Made by a program: the position numbers and the translations under genes. The notes below the pieces were generated by a model, which did not search any database, had not been told where the DNA came from, and saw only the letters and a program-made list of their open reading frames with translations. Below, piece by piece: positions 32,001 to 42,721 of a DNA stretch of 64,000 nucleotides; within the stretch, counting starts at the first letter, position 1, and every line of letters starts with the position of its first letter. The stretch covers positions 2,542,001 to 2,606,000 of the forward strand of contig NW_024037065.1 of NCBI RefSeq assembly GCF_015706575.1. The letters run 5' to 3'. This DNA is from Patiria miniata (Eukaryota > Echinodermata > Asteroidea > Valvatida > Asterinidae).

Positions 32001-32228
32001 GTTGACTCGAGACAACAAGAAATGAAACTAGAGTATCTTTATTACTTACCCATATGTCTTGACCTTATGCTAAGGACTTAGTGTTCAGTTAAAGGAGTAG
32101 TTAAGTGTAGTTAATCAGTTTTACCCCCTTTGGTATATTTAAGGGTCCTCCGACCTACAAGTTTGTTGTGCAAATGTTAGTAGTTTTTTTTTTTAAATTA
32201 GAGTTAAAGGTCTAATTTTGGGGAGCCA
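32001..32228 (+). other. BEL 3' untranslated part and polypurine tract
   Basis: Ends TTTTGGGGAGCCA right before the LTR start; the purine-rich GGGGAG is the likely plus-strand primer. Confidence 0.55.
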
Positions 32229-32783
32229 TGTTGATGCAGATGAATCACTGTTAGATTGTCACAGCACCTTTAAGCAGTATTTAGTGGAGTACAGAATACC
32301 TCCCTCGAACAAACGAACAACGTCATGCTGTAGCAACCACATTTTTGCATGAAACTTGCGTCTATGCGACCTTTTTGGAGATTAAACCTGAGAAAAATCT
32401 ACTATTGCGAATCCTACAGTAGACTTATAGGATGCAAGGAGGTACATGATATATTCTGTATTGTGTATTGAGATTGCAGAATGTATTTTCGTGCATTTCA
32501 GAGACATTTTCACCAGATGTTTTGCTACACTTTGGATTTGGATATTTGTATTCATGTACATGCATGACATGTATTCACCTCGTGACCTAATTTCAAGTAC
32601 TTATGTGAATCTATGTGCATTTTATTTGTTTGTACCAGTTTTCACGGAGCCAAGAGTGATGATAATGGATTAAAGGCTTCTGTCGAGACCCCTTGCAAAA
32701 TCTAGCAGGTGTACTTCAACGAAGTCTACTTATTGCGTCACCTTGCGTTTATAACCCTGAAATTGCGAGTACAGCCTGTTATA
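32229..32783 (+). repeat. BEL 3' LTR
   Basis: Starts TGTTGATGCAG; the first ~305 bp match the 5' LTR and the rest does not. The end at 32,783 is placed by the GTTAC that follows, and by host Harbinger sequence resuming at AGTCAGAGCCGGATCC (32,806), which is also seen in the duplicate at 20,161. Confidence 0.6.
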
Positions 32784-33372
32784 GTTACTATGTAGGCCTA
32801 TACAGAGTCAGAGCCGGATCCAGGTAACAAACTATTGGGAAAGAATTCCGTAACCAACCGCCACCCAGCATAGCCTGTGTGGTGTTCCCTGGCCTTCCTT
32901 GGGGTGGAGGTGGCGAGGGCAAAGGACCAAACAATTTAAAACGTAGACACATCTTTTTCTCTGGACACTTCTCCTGTGTAAAATCAAAATGTTGGGGGGG
33001 GGCTCTATTTCCAAAAATGCCCTCCATTTCCAATAGAGGGCGCTTTTCAAAACCCAGCATTTTCTGCAATATATATGTAAATGTATTGCATGATAGACAT
33101 GACAATAATCATTGATTTGAGGCAAGTGTCACTCTCTATAATAAAAATAAATAATCTTATACGCGATAATGTAATCTTTTCCTTGACCTGATAATATACT
33201 TGGCTCCTAATACATGTGATATTATCATGTCAAGGAACCAAACGGTTGACTCGCATAACAATAGCCAGTACTGCATCAATTAAAACGGCTTGTTGAACAC
33301 TTGATCTCGTGACTTGTTTACCTGATAAATTAATAACTCAATTTTATTTTCATTTTTTTTCTTTCAACGCAG

Positions 33373-35219
33373 AATACACAGGATGACATTCCGCCATTTC
33401 GAGGGCCTCAAGAGCCATCTGCATCATCTAGTCTAGTCAGTCCAGTGCCACTGAAAACGTGAGTTCCATAAAATGTGCATGATGGGCCTATTTGAGGTTC
33501 ATGTACATTGTAGGTGGGATGAATGTCAAACCTGTCTTACAGAAAAAGAGGATTTTTGTTTTCATTGTTGAGGTTAGAGTTGGGGTTAGTATTAATGATG
33601 TACAAACACGACCCGAAACAAACTTCGGGTCGGGTCTGGCGGTTTGTCCATATTTTCAGTCGGGTCGGGTCGGGTCGGGTTGGTTTTGGTTTTGCATTTA
33701 CATTAAAAAATATGTTATAAACCCAGGCAATAAAAAAACACATTATCCTATGAATTAAGAAAGGCCTGCTTAAAAAGATGAGTTTTCAAACCCGACTTTA
33801 TACTCTGTACACTGGAAGACTCCTAAGGTTAATTTCAAGCTGGTTCCACAGGCGGGGACCAGCCACAGAAAACATTCTCTCACCTATGGAAACCAGCCTG
33901 GTATTCGGGCAATATACATGTAATCGAGACGTGTCTAGAAAAGAACGCGTACATATAGTTGGAACTCGAGTTAATGAAATTTACAAATTCATTAACAATG
34001 TCAATTTTTTTTTTTTTTCTCACTTTCAACAGGCCAATTACCTGGACTGAGAAAATGAACGTCATGTTGTGCCGGGAAGTGGATTACATCAATCCATTTC
34101 AATACAAAGAGCGAACAAAGGAAAGGGGGAAATGCTGCGAAGAGGTGGCGGCCAATCTACGTAAGCATGGTAATGATGTGACGAAGAGAAGCGTAAGGGA
34201 CAAGTTTAAGGCCTTGAGAGATCAGGTAGTAAAACGGAATAACAAAGAAGTGAGGGAAAGTGGTATCGCCCCAGATCCTAGCGACATTAACAAGGAGCTA
34301 ACTTAGCTTATGGAGGACCTGGTGGAATTGGAAAGTGAGCAATAGTTTGAGACAACAGACAAACAGAAGGAGGCGAAGAAGAAACTGGATGGGGTAGAGA
34401 TGAGGAAACGTGCAATGGAGTCATTCAGTGAGACAGACAAAAGGTAAGTTTGTAAACATTTCCAAGATTCATGCTTTTTGTCAAATCATATTTCAAGTCT
34501 TTAGTGGTTAAAAAATGAAAGGATACGAGTTATACAAGAACTATGTACTCATCAGATTCAGAATTAGCATGATTTCCTGTCTAATTCTTTTCTGACGTTG
34601 GAAAGTTTTACCCTCATGAAAAATTTGTGACTGATTAAACTGTTACTTGCGGGTAGCTATGGGCACAAAGCTCACCTTGCAGATTGACCCACATGGCTGC
34701 AAATTAGCTGCACGGTCTTGTGGCACGGCATGCCAACAGCTGACAACCGCATTCCATGGGGATTAAGGGGGTAAACTTTGCGTAGTGTATCACCCGAGAA
34801 TAATAAGTTAAGTTTTGTGTTTCAGGTTGAAGTCCGAGGAAGAAGACAAACAAATGAGGAAGAGAAACACAGGAAGTGACGCTAGCCTGTTCTTGCTAAA
34901 GAAATTGGAAATGGACAGAGAAATGAAAGAGCGGAAGTTGGAGCTGAAAAGGGAGGAGGCCCAGAGAAGGCAAGAGAAAGAAGAAAGAGAAGAGGAAAGA
35001 AGGAGACAAGATGAAGAAAGAAGACGGGAGAAGGAAGAACGAGAGGAAGACAGAAGGAGGCGGGATGAAGAAATGAGGCGAGACAGGGAAGAAAGGGAGG
35101 AGACCAGAAGAAGAAGGGATGAGGCAGACAGAGAGAAGAGGATGGAGCTTTTACAGCAGCAGCTGATGCAACAGAACCAAATGATTGTAATGCTGCTAAA
35201 GAACAAACATGAGAAGTAA
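33373..35219 (+). pseudogene. Myb/SANT-like DNA-binding protein of Harbinger, exons 2-4
   Basis: Exon 2 33,373-33,458, exon 3 34,033-34,443, exon 4 34,826-35,219; all borders are GT/AG and phases fit. Exon 2 is Ser/Pro-rich. Exon 3 has a trihelix-type Myb domain, PITWTEKMNVMLCREV...W-less third helix RSVRDKFKALRDQVV. Exon 4 is almost wholly Glu/Arg/Lys coiled coil (about residues 30-115), ending MLLKNKHEK. Two in-frame TAG codons in exon 3 (34,304-34,306 and 34,343-34,345) each differ by one base from CAG, so the copy is dead. In active Harbingers this second protein helps transposase reach the nucleus and bind the ends. Confidence 0.8.
33641..33690. repeat. CGGGT microsatellite
   Basis: Five-base GGGTC/CGGGT repeats in the Harbinger intron between exons 2 and 3; related ACCCGA pieces at 33,608-33,640. 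Confidence 0.8.
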
Positions 35220-35275
35220 TATAAAGCCATCAGATGCATATTTCCAGTGTTGCTACGTACAGTTTTTCTCCTATA

Positions 35276-35798
35276 GTGTCATTCCGTGTCTGTTCAACAT
35301 GATTTTGGACCCGACCCTCACAGATGGTAAAGATATTTGGTGTGATGATTGGCCTATTTGAAAACTCCCCCACAACTGATTTTTTTCTTAGTTTGGCTTG
35401 TTAGTTTTTGAGATACGGGTCAGTGAACCTTTGACTAATTAGCATGACCTCCGAACTTTAAATAGTTGTATCTCCAAAACTATAACACGTACAAAAGCCA
35501 AATTTTAACATGTACATCATATTAAAGCTCTTTAAATTCCCTCCATTTCATAAATATAACCAAAATCATAGCATGGAGCGCAGAGAAAATGCGTAACAAA
35601 ATGACCTTTGACCTTGAATTATGAAAATCTATATGCTTCAAATTTCAAATTTTTTTCCAGATGTTAGTTTATGATGTAAGCAACAATCTTGGACAATTTC
35701 GGGATGGGCGCTCGTAACATTTTCAAGTTAAGATTTGTTAAAGATGGCATGTCCAGGGGAAAAAACTGTTATTGTGTTGAATCGACACGGAATGACCC
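35276..35798. mobile_element. 523-bp MITE with TA flanks
   Basis: Ends GTGTCATTCCGTGTCTGTTC and, inverted, GGGTCATTCCGTGTCGATTC; TA lies on both sides (35,274-35,275; 35,799-35,800). A ~38-bp Harbinger sequence (CATCAGATGCATATTTCC...) occurs on both sides at ~35,228 and ~35,846, a duplication independent of the MITE. Confidence 0.75.
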
Positions 35799-36314
35799 TA
35801 TAAAAATATAGTAATATATTGTTACTATAATAAGGTAATATAAAACCATCAGATGCATATATTCAGTGTTGCTACTAAAGCCCAAATCATATTAGTAGCT
35901 ACAACCGTGAATGTGTGACTGGGGCTTTACACTTTATTCCTTCCAAACAATTTAGCTGCTTGTTTTTCAAATTTATAGTTAGCAGTTATAGTTCGGTTAT
36001 TCTGCAGTTTTCAGCTTCGGAAAAGTGTTCTGCTCCCCCTGTTTCTTTATGAACCAAAATAATGCCAACCTAATGATTGTCAATAATGGTGTCACTGCTA
36101 TCTTAACCATCGCTTCCCCCTTCTGTATCGCATAGCTGCTGTTGGAATCAGTACAGTAGTGGTCAATGAGTGACTGCATCGAGAATCATCATGCTGGCAT
36201 TCCATTTTATCACAGACATGTACATTTACTGTGAAATTCATAAGATGGAGTTTTCGTTGGGGGGGGGGGATGTACATTAATATGAGGTTTTTGCCTTTCA
36301 CCGAACCAGCCGAT

Positions 36315-36420
36315 CCCGTAAGCTCGGTGGTCGAGTGGGAAGCCTTGGTGTCGGCACTAGAAAGCAAAAAAGTTGTGGGTTGGAGTCCCACCCGTTTTTT
36401 TTCCCTTGGGTGGTAACACA
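36315..36420 (+). repeat. tRNA-derived SINE-like segment
   Basis: TAAGCTCGGTGGTCGAGTGG resembles an A box region and GGGTTGGAGTCCC a B box; followed by a T run. No acceptor-stem pairing, so a SINE head is more likely than a tRNA gene. Confidence 0.5.
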
Positions 36421-36808
36421 CCAAGTATTCAGAGTTAATACATCGGCAAAAAGCTAATATTAACCCCAACTCCCTAGCCTAATTTACTAGGAACCATACC
36501 CATCCAGGCCAATTCGAACACCCACATGGCAAATCGTACGCACACACTGTTGGACTTAGTTTCTGGAGATATGCCAAACCCAATGTAAAAGACCATCAGT
36601 TTAGGGGTACTGTACCCATTCTAACAGATTTTAACAACACCTGCTGATGGGTTTAGTTCGGTTAGGGTTAATACACATGTACTTGTGAAATTGTAATTGA
36701 AATACCTTGCTGGACTGTTAGTGAATGACAGTGTAAAGCATCCTGTAAAATCATGGCACCTGGTATACTGTCATTTTCAAGAAAAGTGGTATTTTTGTAT
36801 CAATTTCA

Positions 36809-36832
36809 AACGCTGGTCGGCCGACCAGCGTT
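36809..36832. repeat. Perfect 24-bp palindrome
   Basis: AACGCTGGTCGG followed at once by its exact reverse complement, no spacer; flanks TTTC/GGAAA extend it imperfectly. Lies between the Myb-like and transposase genes. Confidence 0.9.
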
Positions 36833-37496
36833 GGAAAAAAACTGGCTTTTTTCCAAAAACTGGCCCCAATTGACCATCGCACTTGTTTGCAATCGATTAC
36901 ACAACTATGAACGGGTACAAGCCAGCTGGACTGGTTGCCTGACCTCACAATTCCCCAATGTAGGTAAACTGCTCTGTTTCTTCTTATATGGAGTCAGGGA
37001 GCCAGACTACAGGGAAATGATTGCTTTTTTTGGTTTTTATAGCATTTTCGAACCCAAAACCTCAAAAAAGTCAGTGTAACTATATTTGCTATATATTTCA
37101 AACCCCCAACTCCATCCATTTCTGAAAATTACAGCAAAAGCAAATGATGTATATTCCCTTTAACTCAAAATCACTTCGAGTTCCTTTTGGCTGTTCCGGG
37201 AGTGCCCCTGTTTTTACTTCATACAGGAATGTTTCTGACCTTGTTACATACTGATGTTTTTATTAAAGCAGACTTGCTGTTAACTTTTAGATTGAATCTT
37301 CCAGTAACTTTATCCACCTGTTATGCCGTTTCAAGATTGTTAAAAGCCCATCCTTGCCGTTTATTTATAAGATGCTTCAGGCTTATTGTTTGCCAGGATC
37401 GAATGGATCAAAATAAATCATAAGTTGAGGCTTAAAACATACAAGTCTTGATTAATCATTTCTATGAGTAAATATAGAAAACGAAAATAACAAAAT

Positions 37497-37664
37497 AGTT
37501 GACTCTCGTTAATACAAACACTGTTAATACCAATTCTGGCTATAACAAACATAAAGCCTTGTTGCTGACTGTGCAAATTATTAAAACAATGAATGGGACG
37601 GGCACTCCGCTTTTACAAACATTTTGGCTAGCTCCACCTGAGTTTGTATTAATGAGAGTTGACT
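37497..37664. mobile_element. 168-bp MITE, pogo/Tc1-like ends
   Basis: AGTTGACTCTCGTTAATACA at the left is matched inverted at 37,642-37,664 (one mismatch). Interior has no ORF. The GTTGACTCTCGTTAATAC end resembles pogo/Tigger-type ends I remember. Confidence 0.6.
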
Positions 37665-38050
37665 GCAAATGAAATCACAGATTGACTAGGAGTTCAACTT
37701 TCCCTGAACCTTGCCTTGAAAGTATTCCTCCATGATGGGTGGGTCTTGCCCAAAGAAACGCGAACACACATTGCCATATAGGCAAGTATGAGCATTTGTT
37801 AGTAGCCCCGAAACAACATACATTTTGCCGCATGCTGATAGACAGACTTTTTGATTCTTCTTGAAATCTACAAACTTGAAGAAGTTGATTATGTCGCCAA
37901 ACAGCCACTCAACACTGACTCTAACACTGCTCATTGACTTGTTGTATGCCTCCTGTTCTGCGGTCACATCGTTCCCTTTGAAGGGACCCTGGAGATGGGC
38001 CCGTAGTGGGTAAGCTGTATCTCCATAAATGCACATCACATGGCCCTCTG

Positions 38051-38664
38051 GATCATATCATCGCTGAGCTGACAAACCGACGAATAAGCGAAAACCTTGT
38101 TTGGAGTAATTTGCGTTTGAAGTTTGACACTTCTCCGGGCGCCGTATTTTACCCTTAATGTTTCGATAAAAAAACTGTTAGTATATATTCTGAATAAAAT
38201 ATGAAACTAAGTATCCACCAGGTCACTTATTTATTCAGAGAAGTTGTGCGATATGATTTTATTTGATCGTTAACGCATTCGTCAGTTTGTCAAATTACAT
38301 TAATCTGCAATATCCGGTTGTTCTTCACACTGTTTGTATGCTATTCGTCAGTTTGTCGGATCGCGCGTGCACGCACGCGCAATCCAACAAACTGACGAAT
38401 AACATTCGTTGGTACTTGGAACGCACACCTTACAAAAGCTGGTTACCAGCGCAATTTCGCATTCGTCACTATGTCAAATTATGGGTTTGTTTTTTTGAGT
38501 GATTCGCCACCAGGGGGGCTCTGAATCTCAAAATCCAGACAAATATTAAGAATTTTGGCATAAATACTTGAAAGAGCAACCTTCATAAAGCCTAAAAATA
38601 ACAAAAAATCGAAATCGCCAAAATGGTCGATTCGCCGGTTTGTCAGCTCTGCGACGATATGATC
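38051..38664. mobile_element. 614-bp MITE inside the transposase gene
   Basis: Ends GATCATATCATCGCTGAGCT and, inverted, GATCATATCGTCGCAGAGCT; similarity runs about 33 bp. The motif ATTCGTCAGTTTGTC recurs in both orientations inside. Target duplication not clear. Coding of the transposase continues on both sides. Confidence 0.8.
38342..38402. repeat. Near-perfect hairpin with CG-rich core
   Basis: TATTCGTCAGTTTGTCGGAT...CGCGCGTGC and its reverse complement meet near 38,372; three mismatches. Centre of the 614-bp MITE. Confidence 0.85.
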
Positions 38665-40006
38665 TAAGTTCCAATTCAGCAAATAGTCCTGTCTCTCGCA
38701 ACAAAAAGGAGTCCTGCCTTCTTCCTTCTAAGGGCCCAAATAGCTTACAATCATCCCATTTGCAGCAATAACAGATCGATACTTCAGCGCATGAACACGT
38801 TTGTGCCCATTGTACATGACTTGTTGGTTTGCATTAGGACGGCATATTGGGCGCACTGTTCCATCGACGAAACCCCAGCAGTTCCTCAGTGCTGCCACCT
38901 TCTCATGTACAGCTGTGGCATACGTCAGGAGGTGTGCAGGTGACAGCAATGGTTTATCTAGAGTCCCAAAGAGGTGATTGTAGTTTGAGTACAAACAATT
39001 CATCATATGAGTTGTGACCAAACACAACTGTGGCACGTCTCGAACAAACATCTTCACCATGTCGCCATATCTACATGGGTATGAAAATCGTGATAGCATG
39101 ATGCACATAGCCTCCAGCCCATCAACTCTGTATCAATGTATGCACTTGATTTTGTCTGGAACATGGAGTACATCCCTTAGCAGGTACAAGTATCCTGAAA
39201 TCTGGCAAGAAAAACATAGAAAAATGTGTACATTTTAAAACAGGCTTATAGTTATACTCTTAAAACAGATTGGTTGAAACATTATTACCAATGAGAATCC
39301 TCCTTAAATGTAGGATCAACACGTTGGGTTGGGTCACCATGCAAGCTTACATTTTATTAATAAGGGCATAAATGTGTGTTTGGGGGGTATTGCAACACTA
39401 AATTGTACTTGTCGAACTTAATCAACACATGATTAAGATTAGAAATCAAGATTAGAATTACACAAATACCAAGACTTGAATTTTTCCAAAATTTGTCTTG
39501 ACTCTCCATTACTTTGAAAACAACCGCTGTGGCGTCAGGTTGCAGCATTTTTCCCGCCATTCCATGTAAAAATGTGGCTTGTTGTACTAAACACCAATGC
39601 CAGTAACATTGCTTTTGAGTGACCAAAATCCCCACCCTCGGGCACTAAAACGTGACTAAATCCCGACATCGGACTTGGGGCAGCACGGGGGGCCGGGGGA
39701 GGGCTTATTAGCATCATATAAAAGCACGAACTCTTCATCATCTAGCAAGTCGGTGTAATATCCAAGAGGTATTGCTTCCCGCATTCGATGTAGTTTCGCC
39801 ATTATGTTTGTTTATACCGTACCGACGAGGTCACATCAATTAGGTCGCAGGACAAGAGAGGGCGCCCGCACAGTCGTCGCGACGCGTCGTCGACTCATAG
39901 AATCTAAAATGGTTTTATCCACAGTCGACACTGTTGTCCACTTGATATACGCGCGCGCGCGGTCGACGTGAACGCCATCCGCGTTTACACGAATCTAAAG
40001 CTGTCT

Positions 40007-40429
40007 ATTGTCACACTTACAACAACAGGCTCTCACGTCTGCTGCCATACCACACCAGTAAAACAAGGTCTTTAGCCTAGCTAGTGTACTGCTTACACCG
40101 AAATTGCCTCCGCTTTTTGAAATTCCATGTAATTCCTCTAGTATCGCCTCACGAAATTCGAAGGGTAGGATCACTTGCCATTGAATTTCCTGACCATCAT
40201 TGGATTCCCAACGCTTACTCAGTACCGAGTGACGCATCTCCAGTTGGTCCCATTGTGACCAGTAGACCTTAGCTGTTCCTGCTCTTGAGGAAACCTCGCT
40301 CCAATCCGGGCGACATCCAGACTCCTCTTTTGCCTCTATTACCCAACTGATCGTCGGATCCCTCAATTGGCCCTCACGCAATTCTCCCATGGTAATTTGA
40401 GGCTCCAATTCGGTTTTTCTTGTTGTCAC
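40007..40429 (-). pseudogene. G1 integrase zinc-binding domain, cut by Harbinger
   Basis: Frame from 40,429 passes the RNase H/integrase linker (LREGQLRDPTISWVIEAKEE; LSKRWESNDGQEIQWQV) and the zinc module LEELHGISKSGGNFG...CCCKCDN. The second His of the usual H-x-GHLG block is Asn here. Coding runs straight into the Harbinger end at 40,006, where the inserted sequence gives a stop. The matching remainder begins at 19,874. The same linker blocks occur in G2. Confidence 0.85.
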
Positions 40430-41019
40430 ATACTCAGATGCCTCAACCTCCTTGTGCGGGAGGCATTCTCTAGTCCACTGTCAGTTATTGAACCCTCGGT
40501 TCTCACTCCCTCGGTCGTATCTTTTTCGTTCAATAGGGGGTTCTGAGGTTCCTCATCCGAGCGTCCGAATTGTTTGCACGGCTGGCGGGAGAGAGCGTCG
40601 GCATTGCCGTGTCTCTTTCCGGGTCGGTGAACAATCTCGTAGTTATACTCCCCCAAGACCTTTAGCCAGCGAGCTACTTGGCCCTCAGGATTCTTAAAGG
40701 TAACTAGCCAGCGGAGCGCCGCATGATCCGTCCGAATCAATATCCGCCGCCCATATAGGTACTGCTTGTAGTGTTTCAGGTACACAATGATCGCCAGTAG
40801 CTCTCTCCTAGTTACGCAATAGTTCCTCTCGGCTCTATTGAGCGTCCGGCTGCCGTACGCGATAACACGCTCTTGTCCTTCCTGTACTTGTAAAAGTACA
40901 GCTCCTATTCCGATGCCACTCGCATCGGTGTCCAATACGAATTGCCCCTCTGGCTCAGGGTTCGCCAGAATGGGTGCCTCTTGTAGGTGTTGCTTTAACG
41001 TCTCAAAAGCATTTGGCAC
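40426..41019 (-). pseudogene. G1 RNase H domain
   Basis: FVLDTDASGIGIGAVLLQ (first catalytic Asp), RNYCVTRRELLAIIVYLKH (Glu) and IRTDHAALRWLV (Asp), then ARWLKVLGEYNYEIVHRPGK and NADALSR. All RNase H landmarks are present and this segment is open. It changes frame relative to the segments on both sides (near 41,010 and at 40,426). Confidence 0.9.
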
Positions 41020-41264
41020 TCATCACACCAGACGAATGGCTGCGCCTTCTCCGTAAGCTTGTGCAGTGGACGGGCTATATCCGCGAATCCTTTGATGAAC
41101 CTCCTATAGTATAAGGCTAACCCCTCAAAACTCCTCGCACCTCTGACATCCGTCGGAGTCTTCCATGATTTGACTGCCTCCACCTTCTCAGGGTCCGTGG
41201 ATATCCCATTGGACGAAAAGACATGTCCCAGATATTTTGCTTCCCGCCTGAAGAGATGGCATTT
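40995..41264 (-). pseudogene. G1 RT thumb and connection
   Basis: EAVKSWKTPTDVRGARSFEG and LALYYRRFIKGFADIARPLHKLT, the block after the RT palm of gypsy elements. The upstream junction at about 41,265 is a nonsense codon. Confidence 0.8.
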
Positions 41265-42066
41265 CTAAAGCTTCAGTTTGAGCCTCGCCGCACGGAATCT
41301 TTGCAGAAGCTCCCGCAACCGACTAATTTCCTCCTGTACTGTTTTACCGTAGACAATTACATCGTCCAGAAACACCAGTAATGTTTCCCACTGTAGGCCT
41401 GATATTACCCTCTCCATTAGCCTCTCAAATGTGGCGGGGGCATTGCACAGACCGAAGGGCATAACCCCCCCCCCCCCTGCTGTACAATCCCCAGCGCTTA
41501 ACGAAGGCAGACTTGCGTTTTGCGTCCTCATCTAGCTCCACCTGCCAGTACCCAGCGGCCAAATCAAGCGTGGAGAACCATCTGGCCCCGGCAAGGGCGT
41601 CCAACGTGTCATCGATCCTGGGTACTGGATAGGCATATTTCACGGTCTCAGCATTTAGCCTCCTATGGTCCACGCAAAAGCGTTGGGTACCGTCTTTCTT
41701 TCGCACTAGGACCACATTCGATGCCCAGGGGCTATTTAATGGCTGAATGATGCCTCTTGCAAGCAATTCGCTTACTTGTTTGTCAATTTCTTTTTGATGG
41801 CAGGCCGGCTGACGCCTCGGCCTCTCCCTAATTGGGTGGGCGTTGCCTGTTTCGATATTGTGTTTAACCCATCCTGTCTTCCCGATATCATCGTCACCTG
41901 TAGAAAATACGTCAGCATAATCGATAAGTAGCTGAGCAATGGCGGCGTGATGACTCGGCTCCATCTCTTTAGTCGCCCGAATAAAAAAAATCCTGGAGGT
42001 GGGCCGGAACTTGAACGTCTTTCTGAGTGCCTCCATAAGTTTGGTGTGAATCTTCGATATCCTCAT
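41265..42066 (-). pseudogene. G1 reverse transcriptase palm, frameshift at a 13-base C run
   Basis: First part: IKERPRR-type block IRERPRRQPACHQKEID, GIIQPLNSPWASNVVLVRKK, RFCVDHRRLN, WFSTLDLAAGYWQV. At the C run 41,465-41,477 the frame shifts to VMPFGLCNAPATFERLM and LLVFLDDVIVYGK, which carries the catalytic Asp pair as FLDD where YLDD or YVDD is usual. Length variation in the C run may be sequencing error. Confidence 0.9.
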
Positions 42067-42103
42067 CGTCTACAGGTGTTAAATGACCCGCCGTCAACCC
42101 ACA

Positions 42104-42720
42104 TCAGAGGACACACTTCTGCCGTCCTGGGTTAAGTACCCTCAAGGCGACTGTGTCCTCTTCAGTGTTAACCAGAGTTCTTCCTAGAATTAGTCCCTTC
42201 TTCTCTAACTCTCCACCGCCCCTTACTGGCTCTACAATGCCAGCACTGTAAGCCTCCAATGGCGTAGACATCCTTCTGGGAACTAAAGTATCGTGTCCGG
42301 GTGGTATAGTAGTGGTCTGCGAGACAACAATCCTAGCGCAGAACGAGTCTCCAAATCGACTGGTACATTTCAGATGCTCTCCGTTGAGTACCAACTCACG
42401 CCTCTTGAAATCCAACTTCCCTCCCGTCGGAAGCAAAACGTCCATCCCAAGTATTCCTTGAACCCCTACTTTGGCAAACACAACTCGAACGGGATAAGTT
42501 GTCCTCCCAACCTGTACTTCAACCTGCGCTACGCCTAGAGTATCCAGAGGCTTCCCGACTGCTTGGAGTACCCTCACACCCTGGTCCTCCAGATTTGGTC
42601 TCCTCTCAGGTGGTATCTTGTAGTAAATCTCCGCAGAAATGATTGTGTCTGTTGTTCCAGTGTCAACCAGCATCCGAAATTTTAGTGATCGAACTTCTCC
42701 TTCAACAAATAATCCATCTT
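42104..42720 (-). pseudogene. G1 aspartic protease
   Basis: MLVDTGTTDTIIS holds the DTG active site; VQGILGMDVLLP is the flap-to-ILG block of gypsy proteases. A C-terminal extension follows (GHDTLVPRRM, GLILGRTLVN) also seen in G2 and G3. A TAA at 42,719-42,721 separates it from the nucleocapsid frame. Confidence 0.85.
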
Positions 42721-42721
42721 A

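Larger units (their letters stand above)
21784..32783 (+). mobile_element. BEL/Pao LTR retrotransposon in intron 1 of the Harbinger Myb-like gene
   Basis: Two LTR copies start TGTTGATGCAGATG at 21,784 and 32,229. The pentamer GTTAC precedes the 5' LTR (21,779-21,783) and follows position 32,783 (32,784-32,788), a candidate 5-bp duplication. Between them lie gag, an Asp protease, RT, RNase H and integrase in BEL order. It is cut by two DNA elements (25,001-25,828 and 27,499-30,128). Frameshifts mark it inactive. Confidence 0.85.
37686..39802 (-). pseudogene. Harbinger DDE transposase, split by a MITE, with frame breaks
   Basis: Exon 1 starts at ATG 39,800-39,802 and holds LLDDEEFVLLYDANK, a known Harbinger opening. 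The next exon starts at 39,201 (after TTGCCAG): VDGLEAMCIMLSRFSYPCRYGDM, then CWGFVDGTVRPICRP (first Asp) and YNGHKRVHALKY. A TGA lies near 39,130 and a frameshift near 38,728. A 614-bp MITE separates this from the last part, IYGDTAYPLRAHL (second Asp), SVRVSVEWLFG (Glu) and HTCLYGN, ending at 37,686. All three catalytic residues are still encoded, but the gene is broken. It is convergent with the Myb-like gene. Product would cut and join the element ends. Confidence 0.85.
19875..40006. mobile_element. Harbinger/PIF DNA transposon inserted in G1 integrase (with BEL nested inside)
   Basis: Ends are GGGCAGCTTTAGATT (19,875-19,889) and, inverted, AGACAGCTTTAGATT (39,992-40,006): 12 identical bases plus two mismatches. 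The flanking trinucleotides are AAT (19,872-19,874) and ATT (40,007-40,009), a 3-bp duplication with one change, as expected for Harbinger. Removing the insert and one trinucleotide rejoins the G1 integrase frame. It carries the two Harbinger genes: a Myb-like gene (plus) and a DDE transposase (minus), convergent. Without the 11-kb BEL it is about 9.1 kb, swollen by MITEs. Confidence 0.8.

Noticed and set aside
34808..35239. Minus-strand Ser/Leu-rich frame
   Set aside because: Mirror of the Glu/Arg coiled coil of the Myb-like exon 4.
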